Shown here: in pieces, positions 36,995 through 45,409 of the stretch
Position numbering within the stretch: position 1 is the stretch's first letter
How the letters are laid out: each line of letters opens with the position of its first letter
Origin: Scalindua sp964344685
GTDB taxonomy: Bacteria; Planctomycetota; Brocadiia; Brocadiales; Scalinduaceae
Direction: 5' to 3'
NCBI GenBank assembly: GCA_964344685.1
Contig: CAYFOK010000002.1
Span: 124,001-188,000 of the forward strand
DNA: 64,000 nt
Translations under genes and position numbers: made by a program
The notes under the pieces: model-generated
What the model saw: the letters and a program-made list of their open reading frames with translations, nothing else
What the model was told of the DNA's origin: nothing
Database searches by the model: none

Positions 36995-37567
36995 ATGAAA
37001 AATATAAAGATCATGGGACTTCTATTAGCATGCTTAATAACAGCATATACCGGAAAGGCTTATGCCCGGAATAACAGCCAACAAATAAAGGTTGGAGTTT
37101 ATGTGCGAGGTGATGAGAACCTCAACGATGTAATTGAAAATTATATGAATAAAGAACTTTCAAATCTTGGCAATGTCATAGTGGCCTTTTCTCAACTTGA
37201 TTGTGCAATTGACATATTGGTAAAAAAACTTAATGACGGTAACAATAATGCCAAAAACGGTTGTGCGCTCTCCGTTACTATTATTGACAGGTTCGATAGT
37301 TATGCAATAACGAGGGTGGTTGAAGAATTAGACACCTTAATTCCGAAGATCAGAGCCCAGCCGATTGTGATAAAGAGACTTGAAGATCTGTCGAAGGAGT
37401 TAGTTGGAATAGCAATAAGCACAACTAAAATTAAAAGTTATCAAGAGAGTTTTTTATATACCGGCAGGGCAGGTCAATTACGTGAACTTTGCTCCAGGAT
37501 TGTCAAAGATTTTAATAATGAATACCTGGAAAATAAAAGGAAAGTAATACAGAGAGAATATTATTAA
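36995..37567 (+). CDS. Exported hypothetical protein (190 aa)
   Basis: Signal peptide (IKIMGLLLACLITAYTGKAYA, cleavage near residue 24), then a soluble domain with QQIKVGVYVRGDENLNDVI and alternating hydrophobic strands, ending in a basic tail. Two cysteines in the mature part could form a disulfide. GAAAGG lies 12 nt before the ATG. No family recognised. The pattern resembles small periplasmic proteins that bind ligands, but this is a guess. Confidence 0.6.
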   Translation: MKNIKIMGLLLACLITAYTGKAYARNNSQQIKVGVYVRGDENLNDVIENYMNKELSNLGNVIVAFSQLDCAIDILVKKLNDGNNNAKNGCALSVTIIDRFDSYAITRVVEELDTLIPKIRAQPIVIKRLEDLSKELVGIAISTTKIKSYQESFLYTGRAGQLRELCSRIVKDFNNEYLENKRKVIQREYY

Positions 37568-37640
37568 CTAAATTATGTATCACACAAAGACAAGAAGAAC
37601 ACCAAGATAAAAACTATTTTTAGTTTTATTTTTTTTTGTT

Positions 37641-37671
37641 TTCTTAGTGATCTCTGTGACTTTGTGTGAGG
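37641..37671 (+). repeat. Degenerate intergenic repeat before the exonuclease gene
   Basis: Reads TTCTTAGTGA-TCTCTGTGAC-TTTGTGTGAG and ends 8 nt before the ATG at 37680. Its periodic TTAGTG / CTGTG / TTTGTGTGAG pattern is a diverged relative of the repeats at 32533 and 39131. Confidence 0.4.
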
Positions 37672-37679
37672 ATAATAAA

Positions 37680-38183
37680 ATGAATGATGTTTTTGTCGCC
37701 ATAGACTTTGAAACTGCTGACCGTTATAGGGACAGTGCCTGTGCTCTTGCCATGGTCCGGGTTGAGTCGGGAGAGATTGTTCATAAGGAGCATCGGCTTA
37801 TTAAACCTCCGAGAGAGTTGTTCGAATTCACCTTTATACACGGTATTACCTGGGACATGGTAGCCTCAGAGCCGGATTTCCGGGAATTATGGCCATCACT
37901 GAAAAATATTTTAAACGGTGCGGGTTTTATTGCCGCGCATAATGCCTCCTTTGACCGCTCTGTTTTAAATGCCTGTTGTGAAAAAGCAGATATTGAACCG
38001 CCATCAATTCCGTTTGAATGTACGGTAGCATTGGCCAGGAAGAGATGGGGAATCTTTCCAACAAAATTACCGGATGTCTGCCGCTATTTAGATATCCCGT
38101 TAAATCATCATGAAGCGTTATCAGATGCAATGGCATGTGCTAAAATAGTAATTGCAGCTAATAGGCAGGATTTTCCAAAGTGA
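37680..38183 (+). CDS. DnaQ-like 3'-5' exonuclease
   Basis: DEDDh exonuclease of the DnaQ / PolC-epsilon superfamily: motif I VAIDFET (D9, E11), motif II HNASFDRSVL and motif III HHEALSDAMACA. It would remove 3' nucleotides from DNA or RNA with two Mg2+ ions. At 167 residues it is a bare catalytic domain. The ATG at 37680 is chosen because the in-frame sequence upstream is repeat-derived. The stop overlaps the next gene's GTG, so the two are translationally coupled. Confidence 0.88.
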   Translation: MNDVFVAIDFETADRYRDSACALAMVRVESGEIVHKEHRLIKPPRELFEFTFIHGITWDMVASEPDFRELWPSLKNILNGAGFIAAHNASFDRSVLNACCEKADIEPPSIPFECTVALARKRWGIFPTKLPDVCRYLDIPLNHHEALSDAMACAKIVIAANRQDFPK

Positions 38184-39004
38184 AAATAAGATACCTCTGT
38201 ACAATGTGGGGTATGAACCGGCCAACACTGGAAGATAATCTGAATCTGATAAAGGATGCGGAATTTGATGGTGTTGAAATGTCACTTTCATACGACAGAG
38301 AAGAGATAAAGAAGATTGGTTCTTTGCTGGAAGAGAGAGGGCTGGATTTAGCTGTTCAGGTCAGGGCAGAGGGGACAACCCCTGACGAGCAGATAGGATC
38401 TCTGAAGAAAGAGTTGAACAAAACCGTTGAACTTAAAACGCTGCTGGTAAACGTCCATTGTGGAAAGGACTATTGGCCTTTAGTGGAAAATATAAGAGTA
38501 ATTTCAAGTGCCCAGAAATTTGCCGGTGAGTTTGGGATAAAGATTCTGCATGAGATCCATCGTGCACGGGCCACCTTTTGTACGACATCGACAATGGGCA
38601 TTATTAACGCTTTGCCGAAAATAAGATTTACCGCAGATTTTGCACACTGGTGCTGCGTACACAACTCCCTGCTGCAGGACCAGAAGGATTCAGTTGACCG
38701 CGTTATTGAGCGGTCAGATTACATTCACGCCAGAGTGGGCAGTGCAACTTCTCCCCAGATTAGTGATCCAAGGGTGGCTGATTGGAAAGAGGCGGTTGAG
38801 ACGCATGTGAGCTGGTGGAAAAAGATAGCGGAGTACCACAAAAACAACAAATCTGAATTCCTGCCGATCTGTTCAGAGTTTGGCCCTCCTGAATATATGG
38901 TTACTCTACCCTCTACTGGAGAACCTATTGCTGATCAGTGGGAGATAAACTGCTACATGAAGGATCTGCTTAAGGAAAGATTGAGTTACTTAGTAGATGT
39001 TTGA
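38180..39004 (+). CDS. Sugar phosphate isomerase/epimerase-like TIM-barrel protein
   Basis: The 274 residues match the xylose-isomerase-like TIM barrel (AP endonuclease 2 superfamily). Candidate metal ligands are the Glu in ILHEIHRA, Asp and His in FTADFAHWC, and the Glu in CSEFGPPE. Start is GTG with a GTGA overlap to the exonuclease stop. It may be an isomerase of a keto sugar or cyclitol. Pairing with a 3'-5' exonuclease could instead hint at nucleic-acid work, since endonuclease IV shares the fold, but the sequence looks more like the isomerase branch. Confidence 0.8.
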   Translation: MKIRYLCTMWGMNRPTLEDNLNLIKDAEFDGVEMSLSYDREEIKKIGSLLEERGLDLAVQVRAEGTTPDEQIGSLKKELNKTVELKTLLVNVHCGKDYWPLVENIRVISSAQKFAGEFGIKILHEIHRARATFCTTSTMGIINALPKIRFTADFAHWCCVHNSLLQDQKDSVDRVIERSDYIHARVGSATSPQISDPRVADWKEAVETHVSWWKKIAEYHKNNKSEFLPICSEFGPPEYMVTLPSTGEPIADQWEINCYMKDLLKERLSYLVDV

Positions 39005-39130
39005 TACTGGGTGTAATTGTGATTTGCGAATTATGATTTAAAAATAGATGATGCAGGAATGTTGTTAGTTATTACTCCTTTGTTATTTTCTTTGGCTTAT
39101 TTTGCCTATTGTTAACATTTTCTAATTTGC

Positions 39131-39153
39131 GTTCTTTGCGTCTTAGCGGTGAA
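39131..39153 (+). repeat. Degenerate 'TTTGCGGTGAA' intergenic repeat, copy 2
   Basis: Reads GTTCTTTGCGTCTTAGCGG then TGAA, ending 9 nt before the Smr-domain ATG. In-frame reading through it makes the ORF look 18 codons longer than it probably is. Confidence 0.5.
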
Positions 39154-39162
39154 AAAGAATTT

Positions 39163-39417
39163 ATGGCAAAACTGAAACTGGATTTACATGAAATATGTAA
39201 AAACGGAAAACTGATCGAAAAAGAGCTCAATCGTGTAATAGATCAAGCAGTTGAAAAGAGGATAGCTCTCGTGGAAATCATTCCCGGAAAAGGGAGCGGT
39301 CAGTTAAAGAAAAGTGTCCTGCGTTTCCTCGAACGGCCTGACATAAAAAAGAGGTATCATCGTATCAATAAAGACAGTAAGAACTTTGGAAGGGTATTTG
39401 TGCATTTTAAGCATTGA
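39163..39417 (+). CDS. Small Smr-domain protein (84 aa)
   Basis: A minimal Smr (MutS2 C-terminal-like) domain: LDLHEICKNGKLIEKELNRV provides the LDLHG-type N-terminal motif (here LDLHE) and IIPGKGSGQLKKSV the GxG-containing nucleic-acid motif, followed by a basic C-terminus. Smr domains nick or bind DNA or RNA; this lone domain may act on RNA. I use ATG 39163, since the upstream in-frame part (from 39109) is repeat sequence. No Shine-Dalgarno stands out beyond GAAAAAG. Confidence 0.8.
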   Translation: MAKLKLDLHEICKNGKLIEKELNRVIDQAVEKRIALVEIIPGKGSGQLKKSVLRFLERPDIKKRYHRINKDSKNFGRVFVHFKH

Positions 39418-39802
39418 AGAATAGCCACAACCGCCAAACAACGCTGTAGGGAAGAAGGCACAAAGAAAACTGTGATTAGGTAGAGTAATCAATATTTAAT
39501 TAAGCTATCTGGAACATTTTGGTGGCAATTATATCCATTTTAAGGTAATATGAGGCCTTAAGATATGATATATTTAGATTCCCGGATGAGGTTTGCGTTT
39601 TCAAACATTAGTAGTAGAGAGTCAATACATACCCTGTATTCATTCAGTACCAACACCACCCAAGCTATAAATTGCCTGCAATTATGATAATAATAAAGAG
39701 AATAATCAGGAATAGTTCCCAAAAACATGCACAAATCAGGGGGATATTCCCAACTACTCTCTTAAAACACTTTGTAACCTTGTAAAGAAAGATAAAAAAT
39801 TT
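39418..39802. other. Intergenic region (385 bp) before the DEAD-box gene
   Basis: No ORF, hairpin terminator or RNA gene recognised. It should hold the DEAD-box promoter and a leader; cold-shock helicases often have long leaders. No consensus promoter boxes are convincing. Confidence 0.35.
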
Positions 39803-41008
39803 ATGAAATTCAGTGAACTTGACATCCCTGCAGATATTCTCAAAGCACTTGAGAGAATGGGATACGAAGAGATGACTCCTGTTCAGGAGGCGACTTATCC
39901 GATCATTGCAGAGGGGCATGATCTTTGTGCCCTTGCTGAGACAGGATCGGGTAAGACAGCAGCCTGTGCAATCCCTCTTATTGAAAAAGTGGACACTGCA
40001 CTTAATGCTATTCAGGGACTCGTAATAGTTCCGACACGCGAATTATGTATACAGTATGTTACTGAGATTCAGAATATCGCGAAAAAAACCAGTGTAGTTC
40101 CCTTTGCCGTATATGGGGGGTTTGATAAGGATATAGATATTGCCAAGCTTAAGCATGGGGTGCATATTCTGGTTGCGACACCGGGCCGGCTTCTGGATTA
40201 TTTATACAGCGGGGTACTCTCATTTAAACATGTAAAATGCGCTATCCTCGATGAAGCAGATGAGCTTCTCAAGGTAGGGTTTCTTGAAGATATTGAGTTC
40301 ATCATGTCTTGTATTCTTCATGAACATCAGACCCTCCTTTTCTCCGCGACGATGCCTGGAGATATTAAAAAACTCGCCCATGACTGTTTACGTAATCCCC
40401 GGCATATCTCCCTTATTAAGGAAAGGCAGGCACCGGAAAGTATTGATCATTATTTTGCATATCAGCACCCAAAAAACAAAATGTCAGCACTCATCAAGTA
40501 CCTTAAAGAGGAAGATGTCAAGCAGGCGCTTGTTTTCTGTAATGCCCGTCACATGGTTGACAAGTTGTACGACTCTATCCGGAAGGAGTTTGAAAATGTT
40601 GGGTATATACATGCGGGACTCAGTCAGGATAAGCGTTCTTCTGTTTTCAGGCAATTCAAGAACATGAAGATCCGGTACCTTCTTGCCAGTGATGTTGCAG
40701 GGAGGGGGCTTGATTTTTCGCATATTTCACATGTGGTCAACTGGAATTTACCGCGTGGAAAAGAGCTGTATACGCATCGTACAGGACGCACAGGACGTAT
40801 GGGGAAAAAAGGGAAAGCTTTGACGTTTGTAACAAAACATGAGCTTTCTGATCTTCGTGAACTTATTGGCAGAAATAAGATCTCTCCCTGCTGGATAGGC
40901 AAAGATCCTCTCAAGGAAAACAACACATCTCAAGAACGCAAATCCAGAAAGAGAAGGAGGCCTTTTCGTCCCAACCGCGGCAAGGGAAAGAAAGCGGTCA
41001 AGCCTTAA
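39803..41008 (+). CDS. DEAD-box ATP-dependent RNA helicase
   Basis: It unwinds RNA duplexes in ribosome assembly, mRNA decay or cold adaptation. All motifs are present in order: Q motif MTPVQ, motif I AETGSGKT (45-52), PTRELC, TPGRLLD, DEAD in LDEADELL, FSATMP (SAT), and HRTGRTGRMG. The C-terminal tail (SQERKSRKRRRPFRPNRGKGKK) is strongly basic and should bind RNA non-specifically. At 401 residues it is close to the RhlE/CshA-like core. Weak ribosome site. Followed by a GIY-YIG gene after 81 bp. Confidence 0.93.
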   Translation: MKFSELDIPADILKALERMGYEEMTPVQEATYPIIAEGHDLCALAETGSGKTAACAIPLIEKVDTALNAIQGLVIVPTRELCIQYVTEIQNIAKKTSVVPFAVYGGFDKDIDIAKLKHGVHILVATPGRLLDYLYSGVLSFKHVKCAILDEADELLKVGFLEDIEFIMSCILHEHQTLLFSATMPGDIKKLAHDCLRNPRHISLIKERQAPESIDHYFAYQHPKNKMSALIKYLKEEDVKQALVFCNARHMVDKLYDSIRKEFENVGYIHAGLSQDKRSSVFRQFKNMKIRYLLASDVAGRGLDFSHISHVVNWNLPRGKELYTHRTGRTGRMGKKGKALTFVTKHELSDLRELIGRNKISPCWIGKDPLKENNTSQERKSRKRRRPFRPNRGKGKKAVKP

Positions 41009-41089
41009 TTGTAAAGGCGATAGACATGCATCCTGTTTCTTGCCTCCTGCTTCATTGTAACTGTGCAAACCTCCATGAATTAGAATAAA

Positions 41090-41407
41090 ATGAATAACTG
41101 GTTTCTTTACATAGTAAGGTGTAGAAATGGGAAGTTATATACGGGAATAACTACTGATGTGGAAAGAAGGTTTGAAGAACACAGGAGCGGTGATAGGAAG
41201 GGATCAAAATATTTAAGAGGAAAATTGCCTTTAAAACTGGTTATGAAAAAGAGGGTTGGCAGCAGGAGTATGGCGCTGAAAATTGAAGCAAAAATAAAAA
41301 AGATGCCAAAGGCTGAAAAAGAGTTGTTAGTAGATGGCAAGGTTAAGATACGAGAAATAAAGAGAGAGATAAATAGTTCTGCAAAAAGCAAAACATTGGG
41401 CAAATAG
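41090..41407 (+). CDS. GIY-YIG nuclease-superfamily protein (UPF0213-like)
   Basis: The opening WFLYIVRCRNGKLYTGITTD is the YhbQ-type version of the GIY-YIG motif, followed by VERRFEEHRSG and a basic region ending KIKKMPKAEKELLV. It is single-domain and 105 residues long, about the family size. Such proteins are presumed DNA endonucleases in repair, with little direct evidence. The C-terminus is unusually lysine-rich and may aid DNA contact. Confidence 0.85.
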   Translation: MNNWFLYIVRCRNGKLYTGITTDVERRFEEHRSGDRKGSKYLRGKLPLKLVMKKRVGSRSMALKIEAKIKKMPKAEKELLVDGKVKIREIKREINSSAKSKTLGK

Positions 41408-41461
41408 TTTACAGCAGCCTTCGTTGTCATGCCTGGAGCAGTTTCGGATGCAGCAAACGTC

Positions 41462-43138
41462 TTAGTTTATCATCGTCATTACGTTATGAAGTTCATCATT
41501 AAGTTCATGGATTTCATGTGGTTTGGCAAGGAGGCCTTTAAAACCAAATTTTAAATAATCAGTCATTACCGGATCATTTGCATAACCGCTTGACACTATA
41601 GCTTTAACCTTGGGATCTATTTCCAGCAGTCTCTTAATAGTCTCTTTGCCTCCCATACCACCGGCTATAGTCAGATCCATTATGACTGCATCAAAAGGTT
41701 TGCCGGATTCACTGGCACTTTTGTATAAACGTATCGCTTCTGAACCTTCTTTGGCGGTTTCAACCTCATATTTTAGCTTCTTTAGTTGCTCGCTTAAGAT
41801 ATTTCTAATTACATACTCATCATCCATTAACAGTATCCTTCCTTTAGTTATGACAGGTTTCTCTTCATTCTCTTCTTCAACAGTTTCAAGGAGGGTCTCT
41901 TCGGTTTTTCTCTGAACAGATTGTTTTGAGATTTCTTTTTCTGTCGCAGATAAAAAGATATTGAAGGTTGTGCCGACTCCTATTTCTGAATCTACGGAGA
42001 TGTGTCCATCATGTTTCTTAACGATTGAATATACGGTTGCAAGTCCCAGACCGCTTCCATTTTGTTTGGTAGTGAAGTAAGGGTCAAAAATTCTTTGCAG
42101 ATGTTCTTGTGCAATGCCGATTCCGCTATCTTCAACTGTTATCTTTACATAACAGCCTTCCGGAAATGGCAATGAGTCTTTTTTTGTAATATTAATATTT
42201 ACAGCTTGGATTTTAATGCACCCTCCTTTCGTCATCGCCTGATCAGCATTTATAATGAGATTGTTTATAACCTGGCTCAACTGCCCTTTATCGGCTTCTA
42301 TTTGCCAGAGCTTGTCAGCAATGACAAGCTCGCACATGACACTTGAACCGCTCATAGCAAGTTTGGTCGAATTCGTTATTAATTCAGATACAGAGATAAT
42401 TCTTTTGATAGGCTCTCCACCTTTTGAGAAGGTAAGTAGTTGTTGAGTCAAATCAGTTGCCTGGAGAACTGCTTCATAGGCTTTTTCTAATAATTTATGC
42501 AATTCTTTTTTTGATTTTGTGTGCATTCTTGCCATGGTAACAAAACCCAATATTGCCTGTAAGCTATTATTAAAATCATGAGCAATCCCACCTGCAAAGA
42601 CACCGATAGATTCAAGTTTCTGTGCCTTAATAAGTTCCTTTTCCATTTTTCTGCGTTCAGTGATGTCTTGTGCAATACCTTCCACGGCAATAACTTTACG
42701 GTTGTCGTCAAATATTGGCACTTCCTGAACGTGTAATGATCGTACAGTGCCGTCTTTATGATAAATTTCTACTTCATAGGGAGGTTGCTTGATTCCTTTT
42801 ATACTGCCTTCTGTATGCCCCTCTACCTTTTCGTTAATTGGGTTATCCGTCAGGTATTCTGAATAGTGAGTTAGAAATTCTTCAACAGAGTAGCCTAGTA
42901 TGTTGGTAAGTGAAGGGCTGATGTATGTGAAAATACCGTCAGTATTGTGTGCGTAGAAAAAATAGTTGTCCTGAAGGTTCTCGACCAGCCTTCGATACTT
43001 TTCTCTGGATTGTTGCAGGGTTTTCTCGGACGTTCTCCATTTTTCTTCTGATTGTCTGTATTCTAAGCTCTCTACTTTAGATTTAAGTGATTTAAGCTCA
43101 CTGATTAATTCACCCTTTGTCTTTTCCTCGTAGTCCAT
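41462..43138 (-). CDS. PAS-domain hybrid histidine kinase with C-terminal receiver
   Basis: Residues 1-45 form a coiled coil, followed by a PAS domain (about 46-165, ending AVEGIAQDITERRK), a phosphoacceptor helix with H187 in GGIAHDFNN, a HATPase domain (INNLIINADQAM N-box; DSGIGIAQEHLQRIFDPYFTTK; GSGLGLATVY) and a receiver (RILLMDDEYVIRN; acceptor Asp in VIMDLT; SSGYAND; LLAKPHE). No membrane segment, so it senses a cytoplasmic signal. The receiver may be the output or a phosphorelay intermediate; no partner regulator lies nearby. It has no clear Shine-Dalgarno. Confidence 0.9.
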   Translation of the reverse strand: MDYEEKTKGELISELKSLKSKVESLEYRQSEEKWRTSEKTLQQSREKYRRLVENLQDNYFFYAHNTDGIFTYISPSLTNILGYSVEEFLTHYSEYLTDNPINEKVEGHTEGSIKGIKQPPYEVEIYHKDGTVRSLHVQEVPIFDDNRKVIAVEGIAQDITERRKMEKELIKAQKLESIGVFAGGIAHDFNNSLQAILGFVTMARMHTKSKKELHKLLEKAYEAVLQATDLTQQLLTFSKGGEPIKRIISVSELITNSTKLAMSGSSVMCELVIADKLWQIEADKGQLSQVINNLIINADQAMTKGGCIKIQAVNINITKKDSLPFPEGCYVKITVEDSGIGIAQEHLQRIFDPYFTTKQNGSGLGLATVYSIVKKHDGHISVDSEIGVGTTFNIFLSATEKEISKQSVQRKTEETLLETVEEENEEKPVITKGRILLMDDEYVIRNILSEQLKKLKYEVETAKEGSEAIRLYKSASESGKPFDAVIMDLTIAGGMGGKETIKRLLEIDPKVKAIVSSGYANDPVMTDYLKFGFKGLLAKPHEIHELNDELHNVMTMIN

Positions 43139-43332
43139 CTGGCGTTTCTAGAAATTAATATGAAATTAAAATCTAAGACTCTAATAATATGATTTCTATT
43201 TATCAAGATTTATTTTCGAATTGAAAATTTAATAGTTTCATCTTATTGTGTTATAGTGATGTTTACCAAATATAGAGTGAGGGGAGTATTGTACAAGCTG
43301 TAGATTTCAGAAATTTTCTTCACCATAAAAAT

Positions 43333-44286
43333 ATGAAAATTGATCTAAAAGAGCGAAAATCCAGTGTGCTGTCTCCATCTGCACTAAAGTGTCTGAATGA
43401 AACACCAACAGTTAACCTTACCGCCGGCTGTGCTCATCTCTGTTCGTATTGTTATGCGAGAGGGTATTCAAATTATCCCGGAGACGGGACAATTGTAGTA
43501 TATACCAACCTGGCCGAAAAGCTCGAAAACGAATTAAGCCGTAAGAGAAAGACACCGGAATTTGTATATTTCAGTCCGTCCTGTGATGCTTTTCAACCTG
43601 TAAAACAGGTTTTAGATATTACGTATAGTTTGATGGCACTTTTACTGAAGCAAGGAATCGGGGTGAGTTTTCTTACTAAAGGGCTTATCCCTGACAGGTT
43701 TATTGCCTTGTTTAAATCGCATAGCAGGAAAGTGCAGGCACACATAGGTATAACGACTTTAGACAGGCAGATTCAAAAACAGATCGAGCCATACGCTGCC
43801 ACACCAGGTACCAGACTAAAAAACATAAATGATTTAACAGAAATAGGGATACTGCCTGAAATAAAGATCGATCCATTAATTCCAGGATTGACAGACTCCA
43901 CCGGTAATCTCGATCCATTGTTGAAAATTTTAGGTAAATCAGGCATAAAAAGCGCGGGTCTCAATTATCTGTTTCTAAGGCCAATCATAAATAAGAACAT
44001 TCGTGAGGACCTGGGGCACACAAAGGTCCTGAAAAGAGTAACAAAAGCTTTCAGCGATAAAGTTGACTTGAAACTACTAGCCAGTAAGTCCATGGTCAGG
44101 GCTCTCAATCTGGAATTCAGGCAGAAGCAATATAAGCATATATCATTACTGGCAAGGCAATATGGTATAAAGACATATGTATGTGGGTGCAAAAACCCTG
44201 ATGTTACAGAAGATTTAACATGCAGGAACATCTGGCAGAAGTATTTTGACAAGAAGTCGCTTCAATATCCGCTTTTCAATAGTTAG
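43333..44286 (+). CDS. SPL-family (spore photoproduct lyase-like) radical SAM protein
   Basis: C33, C37 and C40 in AGCAHLCSYC give the CxxxCxxC motif for the radical-SAM 4Fe-4S cluster. The surrounding sequence, from LNETPTVNLTAG through YSNYPGDGTIVVYTN to FSPSCDAFQPVKQV, fits the SPL-like family. True spore photoproduct lyase repairs spore DNA; homologues in non-sporulating bacteria have unknown substrates. The C-terminus has further cysteines (YVCGCKNPDVTEDLTC). No sporulation genes are present here, so a different role is likely. The enzyme would be oxygen-sensitive. Confidence 0.85.
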   Translation: MKIDLKERKSSVLSPSALKCLNETPTVNLTAGCAHLCSYCYARGYSNYPGDGTIVVYTNLAEKLENELSRKRKTPEFVYFSPSCDAFQPVKQVLDITYSLMALLLKQGIGVSFLTKGLIPDRFIALFKSHSRKVQAHIGITTLDRQIQKQIEPYAATPGTRLKNINDLTEIGILPEIKIDPLIPGLTDSTGNLDPLLKILGKSGIKSAGLNYLFLRPIINKNIREDLGHTKVLKRVTKAFSDKVDLKLLASKSMVRALNLEFRQKQYKHISLLARQYGIKTYVCGCKNPDVTEDLTCRNIWQKYFDKKSLQYPLFNS

Positions 44287-44347
44287 AATTGCGATAATTA
44301 AGTAGCTCGTCCTGCAAGAAGATTTGAGTAAAAAAGTAAGGGCCTGT

Positions 44348-45031
44348 TCAAGCCAGTACATACAGCTCATTTTCTACCGGATTAAACGGATTCTTGTAAT
44401 TCAGGAATAAGTCTTCTGGGTTGTCTGCTATGTTTGTGTCATCTGATTCCTCTTTTTGATCTGTCTTTAGCTTCATCCGGGCTTCACGTTCCATTTTTGC
44501 TACTTCGGCATAAAGGGATCGATCAAGTGATGCATCACTGGATTCCAGTTTGGCGTTCTTGATTGACTGAGCTTTACGGATGGAGGCTTCCGGATTATTA
44601 AGTATAGGACGTGCGTCTATAGTGATGTGGCCTTCCACAGCATATTTCTTTCCGTCAGGCCCTGTTACGTATTCAAAAGAGATACTTCCTCTGGCATAAT
44701 TTCCGGCAACAGCCCGGTGTGCTATTTCTCGACGTTTGACTTCCCTGTCAATTCTCTCTATTTTTTCAACTTCTTTTTGTTCTTCCCGAGTTAATTTCCG
44801 GCCGTTACTGGATTTTTCAGATTTGTCATCTGATGTTAATAATTCCCGGGATTTCTCTTCATTTTCCTGTCTCTTTCTTGCAGCAGGGGAAAGCTCGATA
44901 ATGTCGGAGTAATGACTTGATAATAAGGGAGATTCGGGCAAAGCATGCGTATAGCTCCTGCTAGCATCTTTTCCCATAGGGAAAAGGGCAGTTCCCTGTG
45001 CGCTAGGTATTGTAAGAATTTCCGTAGACAT
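44348..45031 (-). CDS. SprA-related / CJM1_0395-family putative metalloprotease-like protein
   Basis: The central part has REIAHRAVAGNYARGSISFEY followed by GPDGKKYAVEGHITIDA, typical of the SprA-related family often annotated as putative metalloprotease from the H-x-x-x-G-like signature. I use the start at 45031: AAGGAG lies 6 nt before it, while the upstream in-frame ATG at 45055 has no ribosome site. The N-terminal third is acidic and low-complexity (ELSPAARKRQENEEKSREL). It has no signal peptide. Activity is unproven in this family. Confidence 0.75.
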   Translation of the reverse strand: MSTEILTIPSAQGTALFPMGKDASRSYTHALPESPLLSSHYSDIIELSPAARKRQENEEKSRELLTSDDKSEKSSNGRKLTREEQKEVEKIERIDREVKRREIAHRAVAGNYARGSISFEYVTGPDGKKYAVEGHITIDARPILNNPEASIRKAQSIKNAKLESSDASLDRSLYAEVAKMEREARMKLKTDQKEESDDTNIADNPEDLFLNYKNPFNPVENELYVLA

Positions 45032-45409
45032 TTTAATCTCCTTAAAATCATACATATATTATCGGCTGAATTTACGCCTACTTAAGCTTTTTTTTCAGGA
45101 ATAACCCTCCTTATATAGTTTATATACATACTAATTTAACATTATCTATATACGCCAGCAGGAGAGGTATTTACTATAAGGCCTTAATTATGATGATTTA
45201 TGCTGAGTATTTCTTAAAACAGGGTCATATCTTTAATTGCTGTGGAGTGTATTTAATTATCAGGACCTGGTCATTAAATAATGAATTATTCTCAGTTTTT
45301 GTCTTAATATTTTTAGTTTGTTATTGACAATAAAAACCAATATTGATAGATTTGATCTCTTTGTGAATTTTCGGAATAAATTTAGAGATATCAGGAAGAG
45401 TTTCGTAAT
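45032..45409. other. Intergenic region with a possible hemL promoter
   Basis: Divergent spacer of about 380 bp. TTGACA at 45324-45329 and TAGATT at 45347-45352, with a 17-bp spacer, could drive hemL and the ATP synthase genes behind it. The predicted start near 45359 leaves a leader of about 50 nt. Nothing else was recognised. Confidence 0.4.

Noticed and set aside
43333..44286. Spore photoproduct lyase as evidence for sporulation
   Set aside because: SPL-like homologues are common in non-sporulating bacteria and no sporulation gene is present.
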